Source: Ziziphus jujuba
Lineage: Eukaryota > Streptophyta > Magnoliopsida > Rosales > Rhamnaceae
Direction: 5' to 3'
DNA length: 64,000 nucleotides
NCBI RefSeq assembly: GCF_031755915.1
Contig: NC_083390.1
Span: forward strand, 17,205,001 to 17,269,000
Of the stretch, positions 11,599 through 23,964 are shown piece by piece; within the stretch, counting starts at the first letter, position 1; each line of letters begins with the position of its first letter. The position numbers were made by a program, and so were the translations under genes. The notes below the pieces were generated by a model. It saw nothing but the letters and a program-made list of their open reading frames with translations. It did not search any database and was not told the origin of the DNA.

Positions 11599-14500
11599 CA
11601 GGGCCGGCTCAAGGCATAGGCCACTAAGGCATATGTCTACGCCCCATTTTATTGGGGCTCCAAAAATATATTTTATATATTATATATACATATATATTTA
11701 TTAAATAAAATATTATTATTAATTTATTTTGGAAATATAAGAAGTTGGATATTGTTAGGATTCTAAATTATTTTTAATTGATCATTTATTTATATAATTA
11801 TTTTTATCTTTGGAAAAGAATACTAATAAAGTTTAATTAAAATTTTTTATATTTTATTTTTATAATTAATTAAATTGTAACGGTAAAAAAAAAATAAAAA
11901 CACATATTAAATATTCATTCCTGTTTCTGCAGAGTTTATGCGTTTTTTTCTCTTGCTAACTTCTTTTATTCTCTTCTTATTCACTCATCTCTTCTCATTC
12001 ACTCATCTTTCATATTTGTTTAATCTTTGATACTCAATATATATAATTGCAATTCTAATACAGAAGGTCCCAAAATTAAAGGTAAGTTTGTTGGTTTTTA
12101 TTTATTTTAATGAATTTACATTCATTCTCCTCATATTATATATATATATATATATAAATATATATATTATTTTATATGAATTCATGATGTAGTTATTTAC
12201 TAATCATTCTTATTGTTCTTATATATATATATATAGCTCACGGTTTTGTTCTGTATTTTGTGTTTTTATTTTTTTATATCTTTTATTCAACTAAATTGAT
12301 TGGATTTGAATTCTTACATGGTGTTTTTAATTTGGGCCAATTATTCTCCTGCATGCTTATTTCAATTAATGTAAATAAAAGTTAATATTTGATTGTTCTT
12401 TTATTATATTCATGCAGATAATAGTGTCAGACTTTAAAGTATTATTAAATTGAAAGTACAAGGCATAAATCAGGTTTTATTGTTTTTTTAATTTTAAGCA
12501 TTTTAATTTTGATAAAATATTAGAGATCTATATTTTCTATTTTTTGAATATAAATATGTATGCTATAAAATATGAATCTGGATATGCAAAACGTATGAAA
12601 AAAAGAAAAACAGAAGAATTTATTCAATCTCAAAAAGGAGCACTTAATAGGTTTGTTACTAATACTAAAAATCAAAACTCAAAAAAACCAATTGAAAATT
12701 CAAATGAAAAAACAATTGAATTTTCACTAGAAAATGATACTTTATTAGGACAAAAAGAAATTTGTCAAGAACTTTCTAATAATCATAAATCTAATTCACC
12801 AAATATTAATATTAACGAAGAAGATAATAATAATTTAGAAGAAGATGAATTAGTTGATCAAGAAGATAAAAATTTTAATGATATGATGAAACTATTGTTA
12901 AAAATATATATGATCCAGCACAATGGGAAAACATAAATACAAATTTAATAGATTTATTAGTTGAAAAAGGTCCAATTAGAGAAACTAATTTATGTTTTCC
13001 ACATGATGAAAATTCTAGACACTTTTCTACTATTCATTACATTCAAAGATTACCAAATGGAGAAAAACATGATAGGAGATGGCTAGTATATTCAAAAGAA
13101 TTAGATAAAGTATTTTGCTTTTGTTGTAAATTATTTAGTCAAAAATCAACTACAATTCAATTAGCAAACGAAGGATGTCAAGATTGGAAAAATCTTAGTG
13201 CCAAGCTTAAAAGTCGTGAAACAAGTAGTGAACATATTATAAATATGAATATTTGGTTTGATGTTGAAATGAGATTACTTAAAAATAAAACTATTGATCA
13301 AAATTTACAAGAAAAGATAAACAAGGAAAAAGAGCATTGGAGGAACGTAATAGTAAGAATTATTGTTGTAGTTAAAAATCTTGCAAAAAATAATTTGGCA
13401 TTTCGTGGCATAAATAAGAAGATTTATCAAGATAACAATGGAAATTTTTTAAGTTTAATTGAAATGATTGCAGAATTTGATCCTATAATGTAAAAACACC
13501 TTAAACGTATTTAAAATGGTGAAATTCATAATCATCACCTTGGCCATAACATACAAAGTGAGTTAATAAATATATTAGGATTAGATATAAAAAATATTAT
13601 AATTAAAAAAATAAAAGAAGCAAAATACTTTTCAATTATACTTGATTGTACCCCAAATATAAGTTATCAAGAACAAATGTCTCTTATATTAAGATGTGTA
13701 GATATTTCAACAAATCCAATCAAAATAGAGGAGTATTTTTTTAGAATTTTTAAAAGTAGATGATACATCAGGGGAAAATCTTTTTGATATGCTTATTAGT
13801 GTAATAAAAAATTTTGAACTCGATATAAATGATATAAGAGGACAAGGATATGATAATGGGTCTAATATGAAAGGTAAACAACAAGGCGTACAAAAAAGAT
13901 TGTTAGATATAAACTCTAGAGCTTTTTATACACCATGTGGATGTCATAGTCTTAATTTAGTGCTTTGTGACATGGCTAATTCTTGTCCTAGTGCTATAAC
14001 ATTTTTTGGCGTGACACAACGTATATACTCATTATTTTCTTCTTCTACAAAAAGATGGAAAATTTTACAAGACCATGTTTCTAATTTAACTCTTAAACCA
14101 TTGCCACAAACACGTTGGGAAAGTCGTCTTGAAAGTGTTAAAGCAATAAAATATCAAGCTCCACAAATAAGAGATGCTTTATATCAACTAGCAGAAGCTA
14201 GTGATGATCCTAAAACAAAAAGTGAAGCGATTTCATTAGCAACATATGAGATTGAAAATTTTGAATTTTTATTAGGTATGATTATTTGGTATGATATATT
14301 GTTTGCAATTAACACTGTTAGTAAATTTTTACAATATAAAGATATGGATATTGCCATTACATTAGATCAGCTAAAAGGTCTTATTTCATTTTTTAATAAC
14401 TATAGAGAAAATGGGTTCACATCTGCTATGATTTGTGCTAAAGAGATTGCTAATGAAATGAATGTAGAACCAAAATTTCATGAAAAACGTGTAATTAGAA

Positions 14501-15208
14501 GAAAAAAAGAATTTGATGAGAATGAAACTAATGAGGTGAGACTTTCACTTGAAAAATCTTTTGAAATTAATTATTTCAATTATATAGTTGATCATGCCAT
14601 TTCTTCACTTCAAATTAGGTTTGAACAGTTTAAGATATATGAAGATAATTTTGGTTTTTTGTATAATGTAGAAAAATTAAAATTGCTTGGTGATGATTTT
14701 CTAAAAGAAAAATGTTTGCATCTTGAAAATTTTTTAAAACATGACATGTTATCTAATATTGATGGTTTAAATTTATTTTCAGAACTAAAAGTTTTAAAAG
14801 AAATAATAAATCTTGAATTAAAAACAGCACTTGAGATATTAAATTTTATAAAAAAATTAAATTTTTTTCCTAATGCATGGATAGCTTATAGAATACTATT
14901 GAAAATTCTTGTTAGTATAGCTTCAGCAGAAAGAAGTTTTTCAAAATTAAAATTAATAAAATCTTATTTACACTCAATAATGTCTCAAAAAAGATTAAAT
15001 AATTTGGCAATTTTATCAATTAAAAAGGATTTATTATCGAAACTTGAATATAAAAATTTAATTAGTAATTTTGCATCTCAAAAAGCTAAAAAATTAGATT
15101 TTATATAAAAATCTACTTTTTAAAGATTAATATTTAATTTTTTAAAAAAAATTAAAGCCCCAAATATTTTTTTCTGCCTAGGCCCTCAAAATTGCTTGAG
15201 AAGCCCTG
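11599..15208 (+). mobile_element. hAT-superfamily DNA transposon, nearly complete
   Basis: The left end is cagggccggctc and the right end, read in reverse, is cagggcttctc. Further in, the left end has the gcccc block and the right end has ggggc, in inverted order. The flanks are atgctgtg (11,591-11,598) and atgcagtg (15,209-15,216), an 8-bp target duplication with one mismatch. An 8-bp duplication and CAGGG termini are typical of hAT elements. The inside carries a transposase gene (12,556-15,108) of the type annotated in plants as a zinc finger MYM / TTF-type protein with hAT dimerisation. The element is 3,610 bp long. It may sit inside an older LTR element. Confidence 0.9.
12556..15108 (+). 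pseudogene. hAT transposase (ZMYM1/TTF-type), lightly broken
   Basis: The reading starts at ATG 12,556 with YESGYAKRMKKRK, the usual N-terminal basic motif of this clade. The frame shifts near 12,905 (the true frame continues as IYDPAQWENI), then runs through a TTF-like zinc-finger region (FCFCCKLF, about 13,110-13,135). It meets a TAA near 13,491 and shifts again near 13,745. From 13,789 the frame is open to 15,108 (439 codons). That part includes GQGYDNGSNM and CGCHSLNLVLCD of the catalytic core, and ends with the hAT dimerisation region (SIASAERSFSKLKLIKSYL and MSQKRLNNLAILSI). Few lesions suggest a fairly recent loss of function. As written it cannot make full-length transposase. Confidence 0.85.
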
Positions 15209-15316
15209 ATGCAGTGAGGAACATCCAATCAAGCTTTGATGCTCATTGATGTAGCCCAAAAGCACAAAATTATGATAAATCTCACAAATACATACAACAA
15301 TAATTTAAGCTGTTGG

Positions 15317-15740
15317 TGAGTGGCTCTAATACCAATTATTGCAACATGAAACGCAGAAATACATACAATAATAATCTAATCTATTAATTTCGCTAGATTT
15401 AGACATTAGTTGCGCAGAATACCAAGAAATTGATTAAAATTACGAAAAACTCAAAATATTATTCATAAGCGATTATATTGTAAATTTCCAAAGCATTTAA
15501 GTATAAACTACATAAAAAAAATTAAAATACCAAAATAGTTCAAAAATAACAAAACAAAGGAAAAGATCTCCTCATTTCCTAATCAAACTAATTAACCATT
15601 AATAAATTAAAATAAATAAGATAATATCTCCTAATTTCCTAATTAAAGTTAATATTTAAACTTAAATATTAATAAATAATATTATACTATAAATGAAATT
15701 ATTATATTTTGTTGGTAGATAATGTTTTCTAAATGAGGTG
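15317..15740 (-). repeat. possible degenerate LTR, right copy, with primer-binding-site-like inner edge
   Basis: This is the partner of 10,580-10,930. On the minus strand it would be a 5' LTR followed by the primer-binding-like tggtattagagcc (15,331-15,319). The outer end grades into the duplicated DUF1262 flank. No polyprotein frame is legible inside the pair, so the call is tentative. Confidence 0.35.
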
Positions 15741-15775
15741 ATAGAACGGAATTGGGAATATGGTACGGGACAGAA

Positions 15776-16415
15776 AGATCCCTGTGAATCTATTATTCCC
15801 ACTTGGATCTAATTTGGTGGTGGTGCTTAAAATCATAAGTCAACACAACACTTCCATCAATTCTATTCAATACAAACCTCTCCACCAGCAAATAGCAGCC
15901 AAACTCTCCACCCACCTTTTCCTCAAAACTCTTTTTTTCTCTCCACCTTTATGACTTGTTTTTCTTCGACTACCCCACCATTAATGCATCCCACTCTTTC
16001 TTGCTCCCATTTCATTCTCTCAACAATCAACATGCCCAAGTCCACTCTTAATTCTTCTTCCACCACGTTATGATCATAAATACTTTTAAACCACATTACC
16101 CCAACTCACATACTGTTTCTATTCTCCCAACAGCTTTCTTTCCACCAACATAAGCCTGCCCCTTCTCAACAAACATATCCACAAAAAAGGCACCATTTTG
16201 ATTGTCCTTGGTATTATCAAATCCATAGATCTTGTTTCGTCTCTGCTCAAGCGTCATTTCATAGAACATGGACATCTTCATCTAGTTCTTTACTTCAATT
16301 TTTCATGTACAAACATGAAAGAACAATATCATTTCCCAACTACCACGGCTTAAGAGCTTTCTTTCGATAGGGAGAAGTTGAAGTTTGGAAGGCTGGCTTG
16401 AAGAAGAAAAGAGAT
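15776..16415 (-). pseudogene. truncated DUF1262 duplicate (exon 2, C-terminal two-thirds)
   Basis: This is a close nucleotide copy of the functional exon 2 between about 1,265 and 1,880. It is still readable as MSMFYEMTLEQRRNKIYGF, followed by VGGKKAV. It starts within the segment coding LPDFNF and lacks everything upstream, including exon 1. A CAG-to-TAG change creates a stop in the KDQM motif (about 16,283), and single-base losses shift the frame (for example near 16,115 in the KKAVWEN segment). The copied 3' flank (15,660-15,790) shows it arose by DNA duplication, not by retroposition. It is not expected to be functional. Confidence 0.85.
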
Positions 16416-16849
16416 ATAATTTGGTAAGATTCTTTGTTTGTGTTTAATTACAATTATTTATATATTCATTTACTTATTTATTTATTTATTTATTTATTTA
16501 TCTATTCATTTAATAAGTTATTCATTTATTCATTTGTTTATTCATTTATGGTTGCTTGGATTTGGGCATACCACCTAGTATGGGTGTATAAAATATTGAT
16601 TGTCCATTTTTAATTTAATGTGTGATATGCATATGTTGTTAGGGTTATGTTTGTTCGTATAGATATAAATATATATGTATATATAGATACATGTACATAT
16701 ATTTATTACTCATTTATATAATTTATACAATATTGTATAGTGAGTGGTTTTGTTTTTCTAAAATAATTTGGACATAATTAAATATTTTAATTATCATTAT
16801 GTTAACTTTGAATTTTAATATGGTTTTCCCCAACATTGGTTCTGAGTGG

Positions 16850-17003
16850 ATATATACATACATAATCTTATAATATATATACCTACCATGTTAAAATCAA
16901 ATTTTATGATAAATATTGTATAACCTGCAAACAAAATTTATCATATATATATTTTTATTTTAACATGGTAGGTCTACATTATCAGATTATGTATGAGTGT
17001 ATA
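16850..17003. repeat. foldback / inverted repeat, ~65-bp arms
   Basis: Left arm 16,850-16,914 (tacatacataatct, acctaccatgttaaaat, tttatgataaat) pairs with right arm 16,936-17,003 (atttatcat, attttaacatggtaggt, agattatgtatga). The loop is about 20 bases. It is a MITE-like hairpin inside an LTR remnant. Confidence 0.75.
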
Positions 17004-17270
17004 TTTATATGTGATTTGGCAAGATTATTTGATTTTGTATAACTATATTTATTTCTAGTGATAATTCTTTTATATAAATCACCATGTTTTCTAAATGATT
17101 TTCTTTCATTTATTTATTTATTTATTAATGGTTTTAAAATGGGATTATGAGAAATTAATGTTTTCATATTGATATATTTATTCATGATTATTTGGTTTTT
17201 AAATGCACTATTAGTACCAGTGTTTTCGATAATATATATTTTATTGATTTTAGCACGCAAGTTATATGTA

Positions 17271-17470
17271 GTCATCCTTTGTGCGCTAGAATGAGAAAAT
17301 ATAGGTAGATATTTTGTAGTAAAGGCATTAGTTGCCTTTCCCATAGCCAAAGGATGACAGGTTACATTTAGTCATCCTATGAGAGCTAAGATTAGCGAGG
17401 GTGGGTAGGTATTTTGTAGTAATGACATTAGCCACCTTCCCTTTAGCCATAGGATGATAAATTATTTAGC
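17271..17470 (+). repeat. two tandem 100-bp units, each with complementary ends
   Basis: The units start at 17,271 and 17,371 and share gtaggtattttgtagtaa-like and ttccctttagcca-like blocks. Unit 1 begins gtcatcctttg and ends caaaggatgac. Unit 2 begins gtcatcctatg and ends cataggatgat. The stem is therefore kept in both although its bases differ. Confidence 0.75.
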
Positions 17471-18713
17471 ACCAACCTTTGGATGTTAAAATGGTCGCAT
17501 GCAAGTTTCTCTTCTCCTTGCCCATTTTGTTAAGTGGTGTTAGGACACCAAACATCATTTAATAGCAATGATATATCGTGTAGTGCATCATGTGTCTTTT
17601 TTGATATATTATGTGTTAGGTGTACCATAAAATATCGTGGTAGTGACCCGTGTCTATCTACAAGCAATTGGATATAGATTATGCCTACAAGTGGTCTATT
17701 ATCCTATTTCTACTGCCTACGAGATCAACAGGTTGGATAGTGATTGTAGGCAACCACCTCTGACTATATTGGTAGTAATATATTGAGCGGCTGATATTAT
17801 GAGACTGAACACTGGTATATCATATGATACATCAGGTGATTTTAGTTTTATTGGATAAATTTTTTTTATACTTATATGAGTTTTATATGGTTTTAATGTT
17901 TTGTATTCACGAATTTATTCATATTCTTAATTAATGTTTTTCTTAAAATAATTTTAAACGTTAGAGTTAGATTATTTTATTATATTATCATAATTATTTT
18001 ATTACCTTATTATTATTGTTCTTATTATCATCATTATTATTTGCATGATGTTTTTATTTTAATTAATGATTTTATTGATTTGAAAGTGTATGAATAACCT
18101 AGTTAAGTAGTGACAAAGCTCATACAGTACTGGTAGTAAAGATTTGGGATAGCCTTCAAGTAGATATTTTTTTTGCAAGTATTGTAACCTATAGATAGGT
18201 ATTTCAGCATTTAGGCAGATGTTTGAGTCTATGGGTAGATTATTCGAAACCTTCAAGAGAGTGTATACATATTTATATGTATGTAAAAATATATATTTAT
18301 GTTAGTTTTGGATAGTGATGATGTTATTGGATCTAGGATGGTGGATGTTATTTTCATATCTATATTTATATTTATGTGCTGATAAATATTTATGGAATGC
18401 TATAAATCTATGGAATTATAGTAAGTAGGAGATATGGATAGCTATGAATATATTGAAATGTGTTTTCTGTGCAAGGTTAAATTTGAGGTAGTTTACTTTA
18501 TAGAGAGATGCTGCTGGATTTTCTGTAGAATTTCCAATGGAGTGTTCCCTAGTCGGGGCCATCCTATAGTTCTAGTAAGGAATTCGAGGCGAGATCATGA
18601 CAATATCAGTATGAGAAATGAAGAAAATAGGAAGGAGAAAGGAATAAATCCATAGTTTTAAGTACTTGTTTCAAAGAAATGAGGAATGAGAAAAAAATAA
18701 AGCCCAAAAAACC

Positions 18714-21700
18714 ATGATAGACACGATGACAAGTCATGGGGGAGATCTAAACAAAGGAAAGAGTTTACATGCTTTCATTATGGAAAGCCATGCCACAAGA
18801 AATATCAGTGTAGATAGTAATACTACTACAACTGCATTTGATGGAGATATCAATATCCTATGTAACAATGGTTTTATAAATTTAACTAATTCTCAATGGA
18901 TTATTAATTTTGATGCCTCCTATCACATCACATCTCATCGCGACTTCTTCACATTATATGCTGGTGGCTAGTATGGCTATATGAAAATGAGAAATAATGT
19001 GGAGTGCAAGATTGCAGGCATTGAAGATGTATGTCTAAAGACCAATAATGAGTATAAGCTGCTACTGAAAAATATCATACATATTCCTGACATCTGCCTC
19101 AACCTAATATCTATCCTTGTACTTGATGGTGAAGGCTACCAAAATTACTTTGGTAAAGAAAAATGGAAGTTCACTAGAGGGTATTTGATGGTGACAGAAG
19201 GTATAAAATATTGTTCCATATAAACATTAAAAGCAAAACAACATAAAGGAATTATGAATGCAATTAATGAATTATCCACAAAGCTATGGCACACAAGGCT
19301 TAATATCTAAGAAGCATAAAGTTCCTAGTTTCAAAATACAAATTTAAAGGTATGCACACATTGTTTAATTGGCAAACAACATAGAGTTGCATTTAAAAGT
19401 CTTTTCCTTTCTAGAGTCCAATATTTTGGATTTAGTGCATACAATTATTTGTTCAATGGATGCTAAAAGTTTAAGTGGTACTTAATATTATGATACATTT
19501 TTTGATGATCACTTAAGAAAAGTTAGAAGTTTCATATTGAAGGCTAAAAGCCAAGTGTTGGATACTTTTGAATAATTTCATGCTACTATTGAAAGAGAAA
19601 CAAGAAGGAAGTCGATATGTGTTTGTGCAGGTAATGGTGGTGAATTTTAAGGACCGTTTGAAGAATACTACATAGTTCATGGAATCAAATTGGAGACATT
19701 TATACCAAAAATACCACAACATAATAGGGTCGCAGAAAAAATGAATCGCACAATTAATGATAGAATTAGGTATATGCCCTCTCCTGTAAAGGTGCCCAAA
19801 CCTTTTTGGGGTGAGGCAACGAGATCAGCGATAAACCTTACTAATCAGTTACCTTTTGTTCCTCTGAATAGTGATGTACTAGAGAGGGCCTAGATACGAA
19901 AGATGTTTCCTATGACTACTTGAGGATTTTTGGCTATAAGGCATTTATTCATGTGCTTAGACACAAATGAACCAAGCTTGACAACAATGGAAGACAATGT
20001 ATCTTCATTGGATATAACCATGTGGAATTAGGCTACAAATTTTAGAATCCTATTAATAATAAGGTCATCAAAAGCAGAGATGTTATTTTCTTTGAAGATC
20101 AAACTTGAAGACTTTAAGAAGAATGAAAAATTAAAGTCCATCAGTGAAGAAATAATTGTTCTAGCTCCTCTAACTATAAGATAGGATAATGAGAGGGAAG
20201 ATGTTCAAGAAGCTAATGCCAAAGCCAGTATAGATAATCATCCTATTATTAATGTGCCTAAAGATGTAGATGAAAAAGATGATGTAAATCTTCAGAGCCA
20301 TCAATCGAACCTCAACTAAGAAGTTCTACAAGGGTGATATGACTTTCTAGCTCGTATCAACTTCATAAGTACATGATAATCACTAATGGTGAAGAACTAA
20401 AAGCTATGAAAAAGTCATGACGACTAAGAAAAAAACAAAAAAGAATGGATAGATGCCATGCAAGAAAAGATGAAATCCTTGTATAAGAATAACACATATG
20501 ATTTGGTAAAATTATCACATGGTAGAAAAGCTCCGAATAACAAATGGGGGTTTTCAAGTTGAAGACCCAAGAAAATTGGTCACTACCAAGGTATAAGACA
20601 AGATTGGTTGTAAAGGGTTAATCAAAAATAGGGAATAGATTTTGAAAAAAAATTATTCACATGTAGCAAAGATGTCTTTTATCAAAGTCATTTTAGGTTT
20701 AATATCCAGTTAGAATCTAGAGATTGAATAACTTAATGTGACGACTACCTTTCTCTATGGGAATTTAGAGGAAGAGATTTATATGAACTAGTCATAGGGA
20801 CTCAAGGTCAAAGGCATATAAAATCTTGTTCGCGAATTGAAAAATAAAAGCTTATATAGGCTCAAACAAGCACCAAGATAGTGGTATAGAAAATTTGACT
20901 CCTTTAGAAAAGATCACAAATACAAGAAGAGTACTTCATATGCTTATGTATTCGTGAAAATTTTTTTTGCAATGATCTCATTATTCTTATACTTTACGTT
21001 GATGACATGTTAATTGTGGAACCTGACGCAAGTAAAATTGAAATGTTAAAAAAGGATATCAATAAATCTTTGCCATGAAGGATTTAGGACTAACAAAACA
21101 AATTTTTCACATAAAGATTACTCATACTAGGAAGAATAGAAAACCTTGGTTATCTCAACAAAGGTACATTGAAAAATTTTTTAAGTGATTCAACATGAGT
21201 AAGGCAAAACCAATTATCCTTCCACTTGCTAGTGATGAGTTGATTTTATATCAACTCAACTTGCAGCGTAAACTACGTAATTTGCAAGTTCTTGAGTGTG
21301 TTTTATTATGTTTTGTAGGTTAGGTTGTGTTTGGTAGTTAGGAAAATGTCATATGTTATAAATCAATAGAAAGCTCCAGCACTCAATCATCAATGTCACA
21401 ACATTGTTAACAGCCCTTGCATTCCCTCTTCAAAGCTGCAACACTCTCAAAGTTAGCAATCCACACTTTTATCCAAAGACCAGAGCACGACAACACTCAA
21501 ACAAGAGAGTCATGGTGCTAGTAAAAAATTGTGAATGACTATTCTTCAAGCTTTAGAGCCATGATGCTATGACAATTTTCAGTAATTAAGGCGATTTTGG
21601 TCCAAAAATTCATGCAAGAACCTTTGAAAAAGAGAGATGTCATTTTTTTGGATCCGTTATAATTTTTTAAAGGAAGACAGAGAGAGAAAGAAAACAAGGG

Positions 21701-23300
21701 TTGGTGTTCAAAGAGAAGGAGCAAAACGAAGGAGAACATACATGCAAGAGGATTGTAACTTTAAATTTCTATCTTCCATCTTAGTATTCTTCCCAGGTTT
21801 TCTTATCTTGTGAAATACTTGTTGAACATTGACCTTTATTTTCTTTTGTTACTTACAATGGTTGATTACATTATTGACATGTTTATTTTTATTTCAATCA
21901 TGTGTAACTAAACAATCAATTAGGGCTTAGATGTAGTCATGTGGAACCATTGTGAATTAGTTTTGTGGATGATTATTTGATTTACTGTCTATTAAAGTTC
22001 AGTTTCAATTTTATTTTTAATGCCTTTACTTAGATGGGACAACTATGTGAATCATTTGATTGCATGAGTTTAATATTGAGAAATATATATTTGTACTTCA
22101 ATCCATAATTAAAACCCTAAACAAGATTGAAATCGAGAAGTACAAATAAGTTATTGCCATCTTTGTAATTTGAACTTAATAAGACTGTCTGTTAATCAAT
22201 TTAGATAAGAATTTTTTAATTGGGTTAATGTTCAATAGATTATTTAAGCTTGAGAGAAATGAATAGCATATTAGATAATTATGGGCGAACTTAGGATAAC
22301 TATAATTGGTATTAAGCAAACTAATTTATACTAGGGTAAAATTGATGAAGTTTAAAGTCCTAGTTCTTCTTCAAATTGGTTTATAACTTGTTTAATTTAT
22401 CATTATTATTTCTTAGGTTGATTTAGTTTAATTTGCACTCTTCTTTATTTTATTTTTCTTAATACTAGTAAGAGTTAGATTAGGTTAGTAATTAATAATA
22501 ACCAATCTCTATAGAATGGTATTTTATATACTATGGTGAGCAATATGTATACCATGTGAAACATCACAATAGTTTATCATTTTAAGCTTAGAAAAAAAAT
22601 AGTTCTCTACAAGTGAAAAAGACAAGGAATAAATGAAAAAGATGTCTTATGCATTAGCAGTTAGCAATTTGATGTCCATTATGGTATGTGCAAGACCCAA
22701 TATCACTCATATAATTGGTGTAATCAATCGATTCCTTTCAAATAAAGGCAAAAGGCACTAGAAAGCTGTAAAATGGATTACCCAGGTCTATTAAAGGTAC
22801 TTCTAGAGTCTGTCTATGTTTTGGAAATGGAAAACCTGTGTTAAGATAAGTACATAGATGCAAAAATGGTTGGTGATATCGATTCTATTAAGTCGACATT
22901 GGGGTATCTAATTACTTTTTAAGAAATGTATCATGGAAATAAAGATTGTAAGAATGTGTTTCTTTGTCCACCACTAAAGCTAAGTATATTGCAATTATTG
23001 AAGGTTGAAAACAAGTTTTACGGATAATGAGATTCCTACAAGAATTAGGCTAGAAGTAAGAAAAATTTATACCCCAGTGTGATACTTAGAGTGCTATACA
23101 CCTCAGTAAGAATTTTACTTTCCATTCTAAATCAAGCACATTTATGTGAGGTATCACTGGATAAGGGATGTACTATAGATAAAGCTAATGCAGCTTAAGA
23201 AGATACATACCAGCAATAATGGATCAGATATGATGACCAAAACTTTAGCAAAAAAAAAGCTTGAGCTTTACAGATAGGTTGCAGGTTTGAAAGAGACCTC
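18714..23300 (+). mobile_element. Tnt1-94-like Ty1/copia polyprotein, heavily broken
   Basis: In order: a gag zinc-knuckle remnant (about 18,733-18,813, CFHYGKPCHKK, first cysteine pair lost); the protease region (about 18,895-18,960, WIINFDASYHITSHRDFF, where the catalytic DSGA is now FDAS); pre-integrase (LLLKNIIHIPDICLNLIS, about 19,060-19,120); integrase pieces (19,690-19,890, HNRVAEKMNRT and PFWGEA); reverse transcriptase pieces (20,430-21,230); RNase H (about 22,625-23,070); and the C-terminal tail (about 23,190-23,290, IHTSNNGSDMMTKTLAKKKLE). Many stops and frameshifts are present. About 1.4 kb of unrelated DNA splits RT from RNase H. A TG...CA unit at 23,589-23,959 is its possible 3' LTR. 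Confidence 0.8.
21236..22624. repeat. ~1.4 kb non-coding insert inside the Tnt1-like element
   Basis: Reverse transcriptase homology stops near 21,235 (cttgctagt, the LAS motif). RNase H homology resumes near 22,625 (YALAVSNLMSIMVCARPNI). The DNA between has no recognisable coding content. Its class is unknown; it could be a solo LTR or a non-autonomous element. The edges are approximate. Confidence 0.5.
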
Positions 23301-23588
23301 CTCCACATGAGTCGAGTAGGGTAGATTAGTTGAAATGAATCCCTTCCAAGATAAAGATCCACACAATTTATGTGGTCCCAAAATCTCCATAAGATAGACA
23401 TGTGGACCAAGTTTTAGTACAATCTATCTTGTATAAATTGGATACCCATCCATTACAACAATTCAAATGAAGTGAAGTGATCTTAAGTTAAGAAAAGTGA
23501 TAGTGAAAGCTTCTCTTAATAGTGAAAGAAAATTTAGTATTAGGGAGAGAAACAAAAATAGTGTTTTGTCAGTACAACAATCATATAC

Positions 23589-23959
23589 TGTTGGATCTTC
23601 TTCAAATCTTAATATATTGGTTTGTGCAATCTGGACTACAATCTTCATGGCCTATACTGTAGTTTTCCTCTTCCCAAGATATTACATTTGAGTGAAAGCT
23701 TAATTTTTTATTTGATGAATATTTGTTGTAACTCATTATTCGTGGATAGTTGATGATTTTTTAGTGAGGTCCTATGGTTTTCTCTATTTATTTTAAGGGT
23801 TTTCATGTAAAGTTGTGGTGTAATTTTTGTTCACTTTTTATTTATTTGTATTATTATTTTGGTTGTTACCTAACCCACTTGATTACACAAAAATGAAAAA
23901 TGATATTATTCCACTATGCTGTAATTTATTATTGTTAGTTGTGTGGTTTTTTCCCAACA
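23589..23959 (+). repeat. possible 3' LTR of the Tnt1-like element
   Basis: The unit begins tgttgga and ends cccaaca, the short inverted TGTTGG/CCAACA ends common in copia LTRs. It lies about 300 bp after the polyprotein end. No convincing matching 5' LTR was found, so this rests on position and termini only. Confidence 0.4.
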
Positions 23960-23964
23960 ATTAG

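Larger units (their letters stand above)
16440..18601 (+). repeat. degenerate gypsy-type LTR piece (3' end preserved)
   Basis: The last ~200 bases (tgctgctggattttctg ... gcgagatcatgaca) match the end of the solo LTR at 50,420-50,601 and the piece ending at 25,043. A stretch with gcaagtttctctt (about 17,504) also matches the solo LTR near 49,720. The LTR end is followed by atatcag, similar to the core of a primer-binding site. The left boundary is unclear, and the first part holds (TTTA)n repeats and a large inverted repeat. Confidence 0.55.

Noticed and set aside
16822..16845. ccccaaca followed by ttggttctgag, like an LTR end plus primer-binding site
   Set aside because: The sequence before it does not clearly match the candidate copia LTR at 23,589-23,959, so a 5' LTR is not supported.
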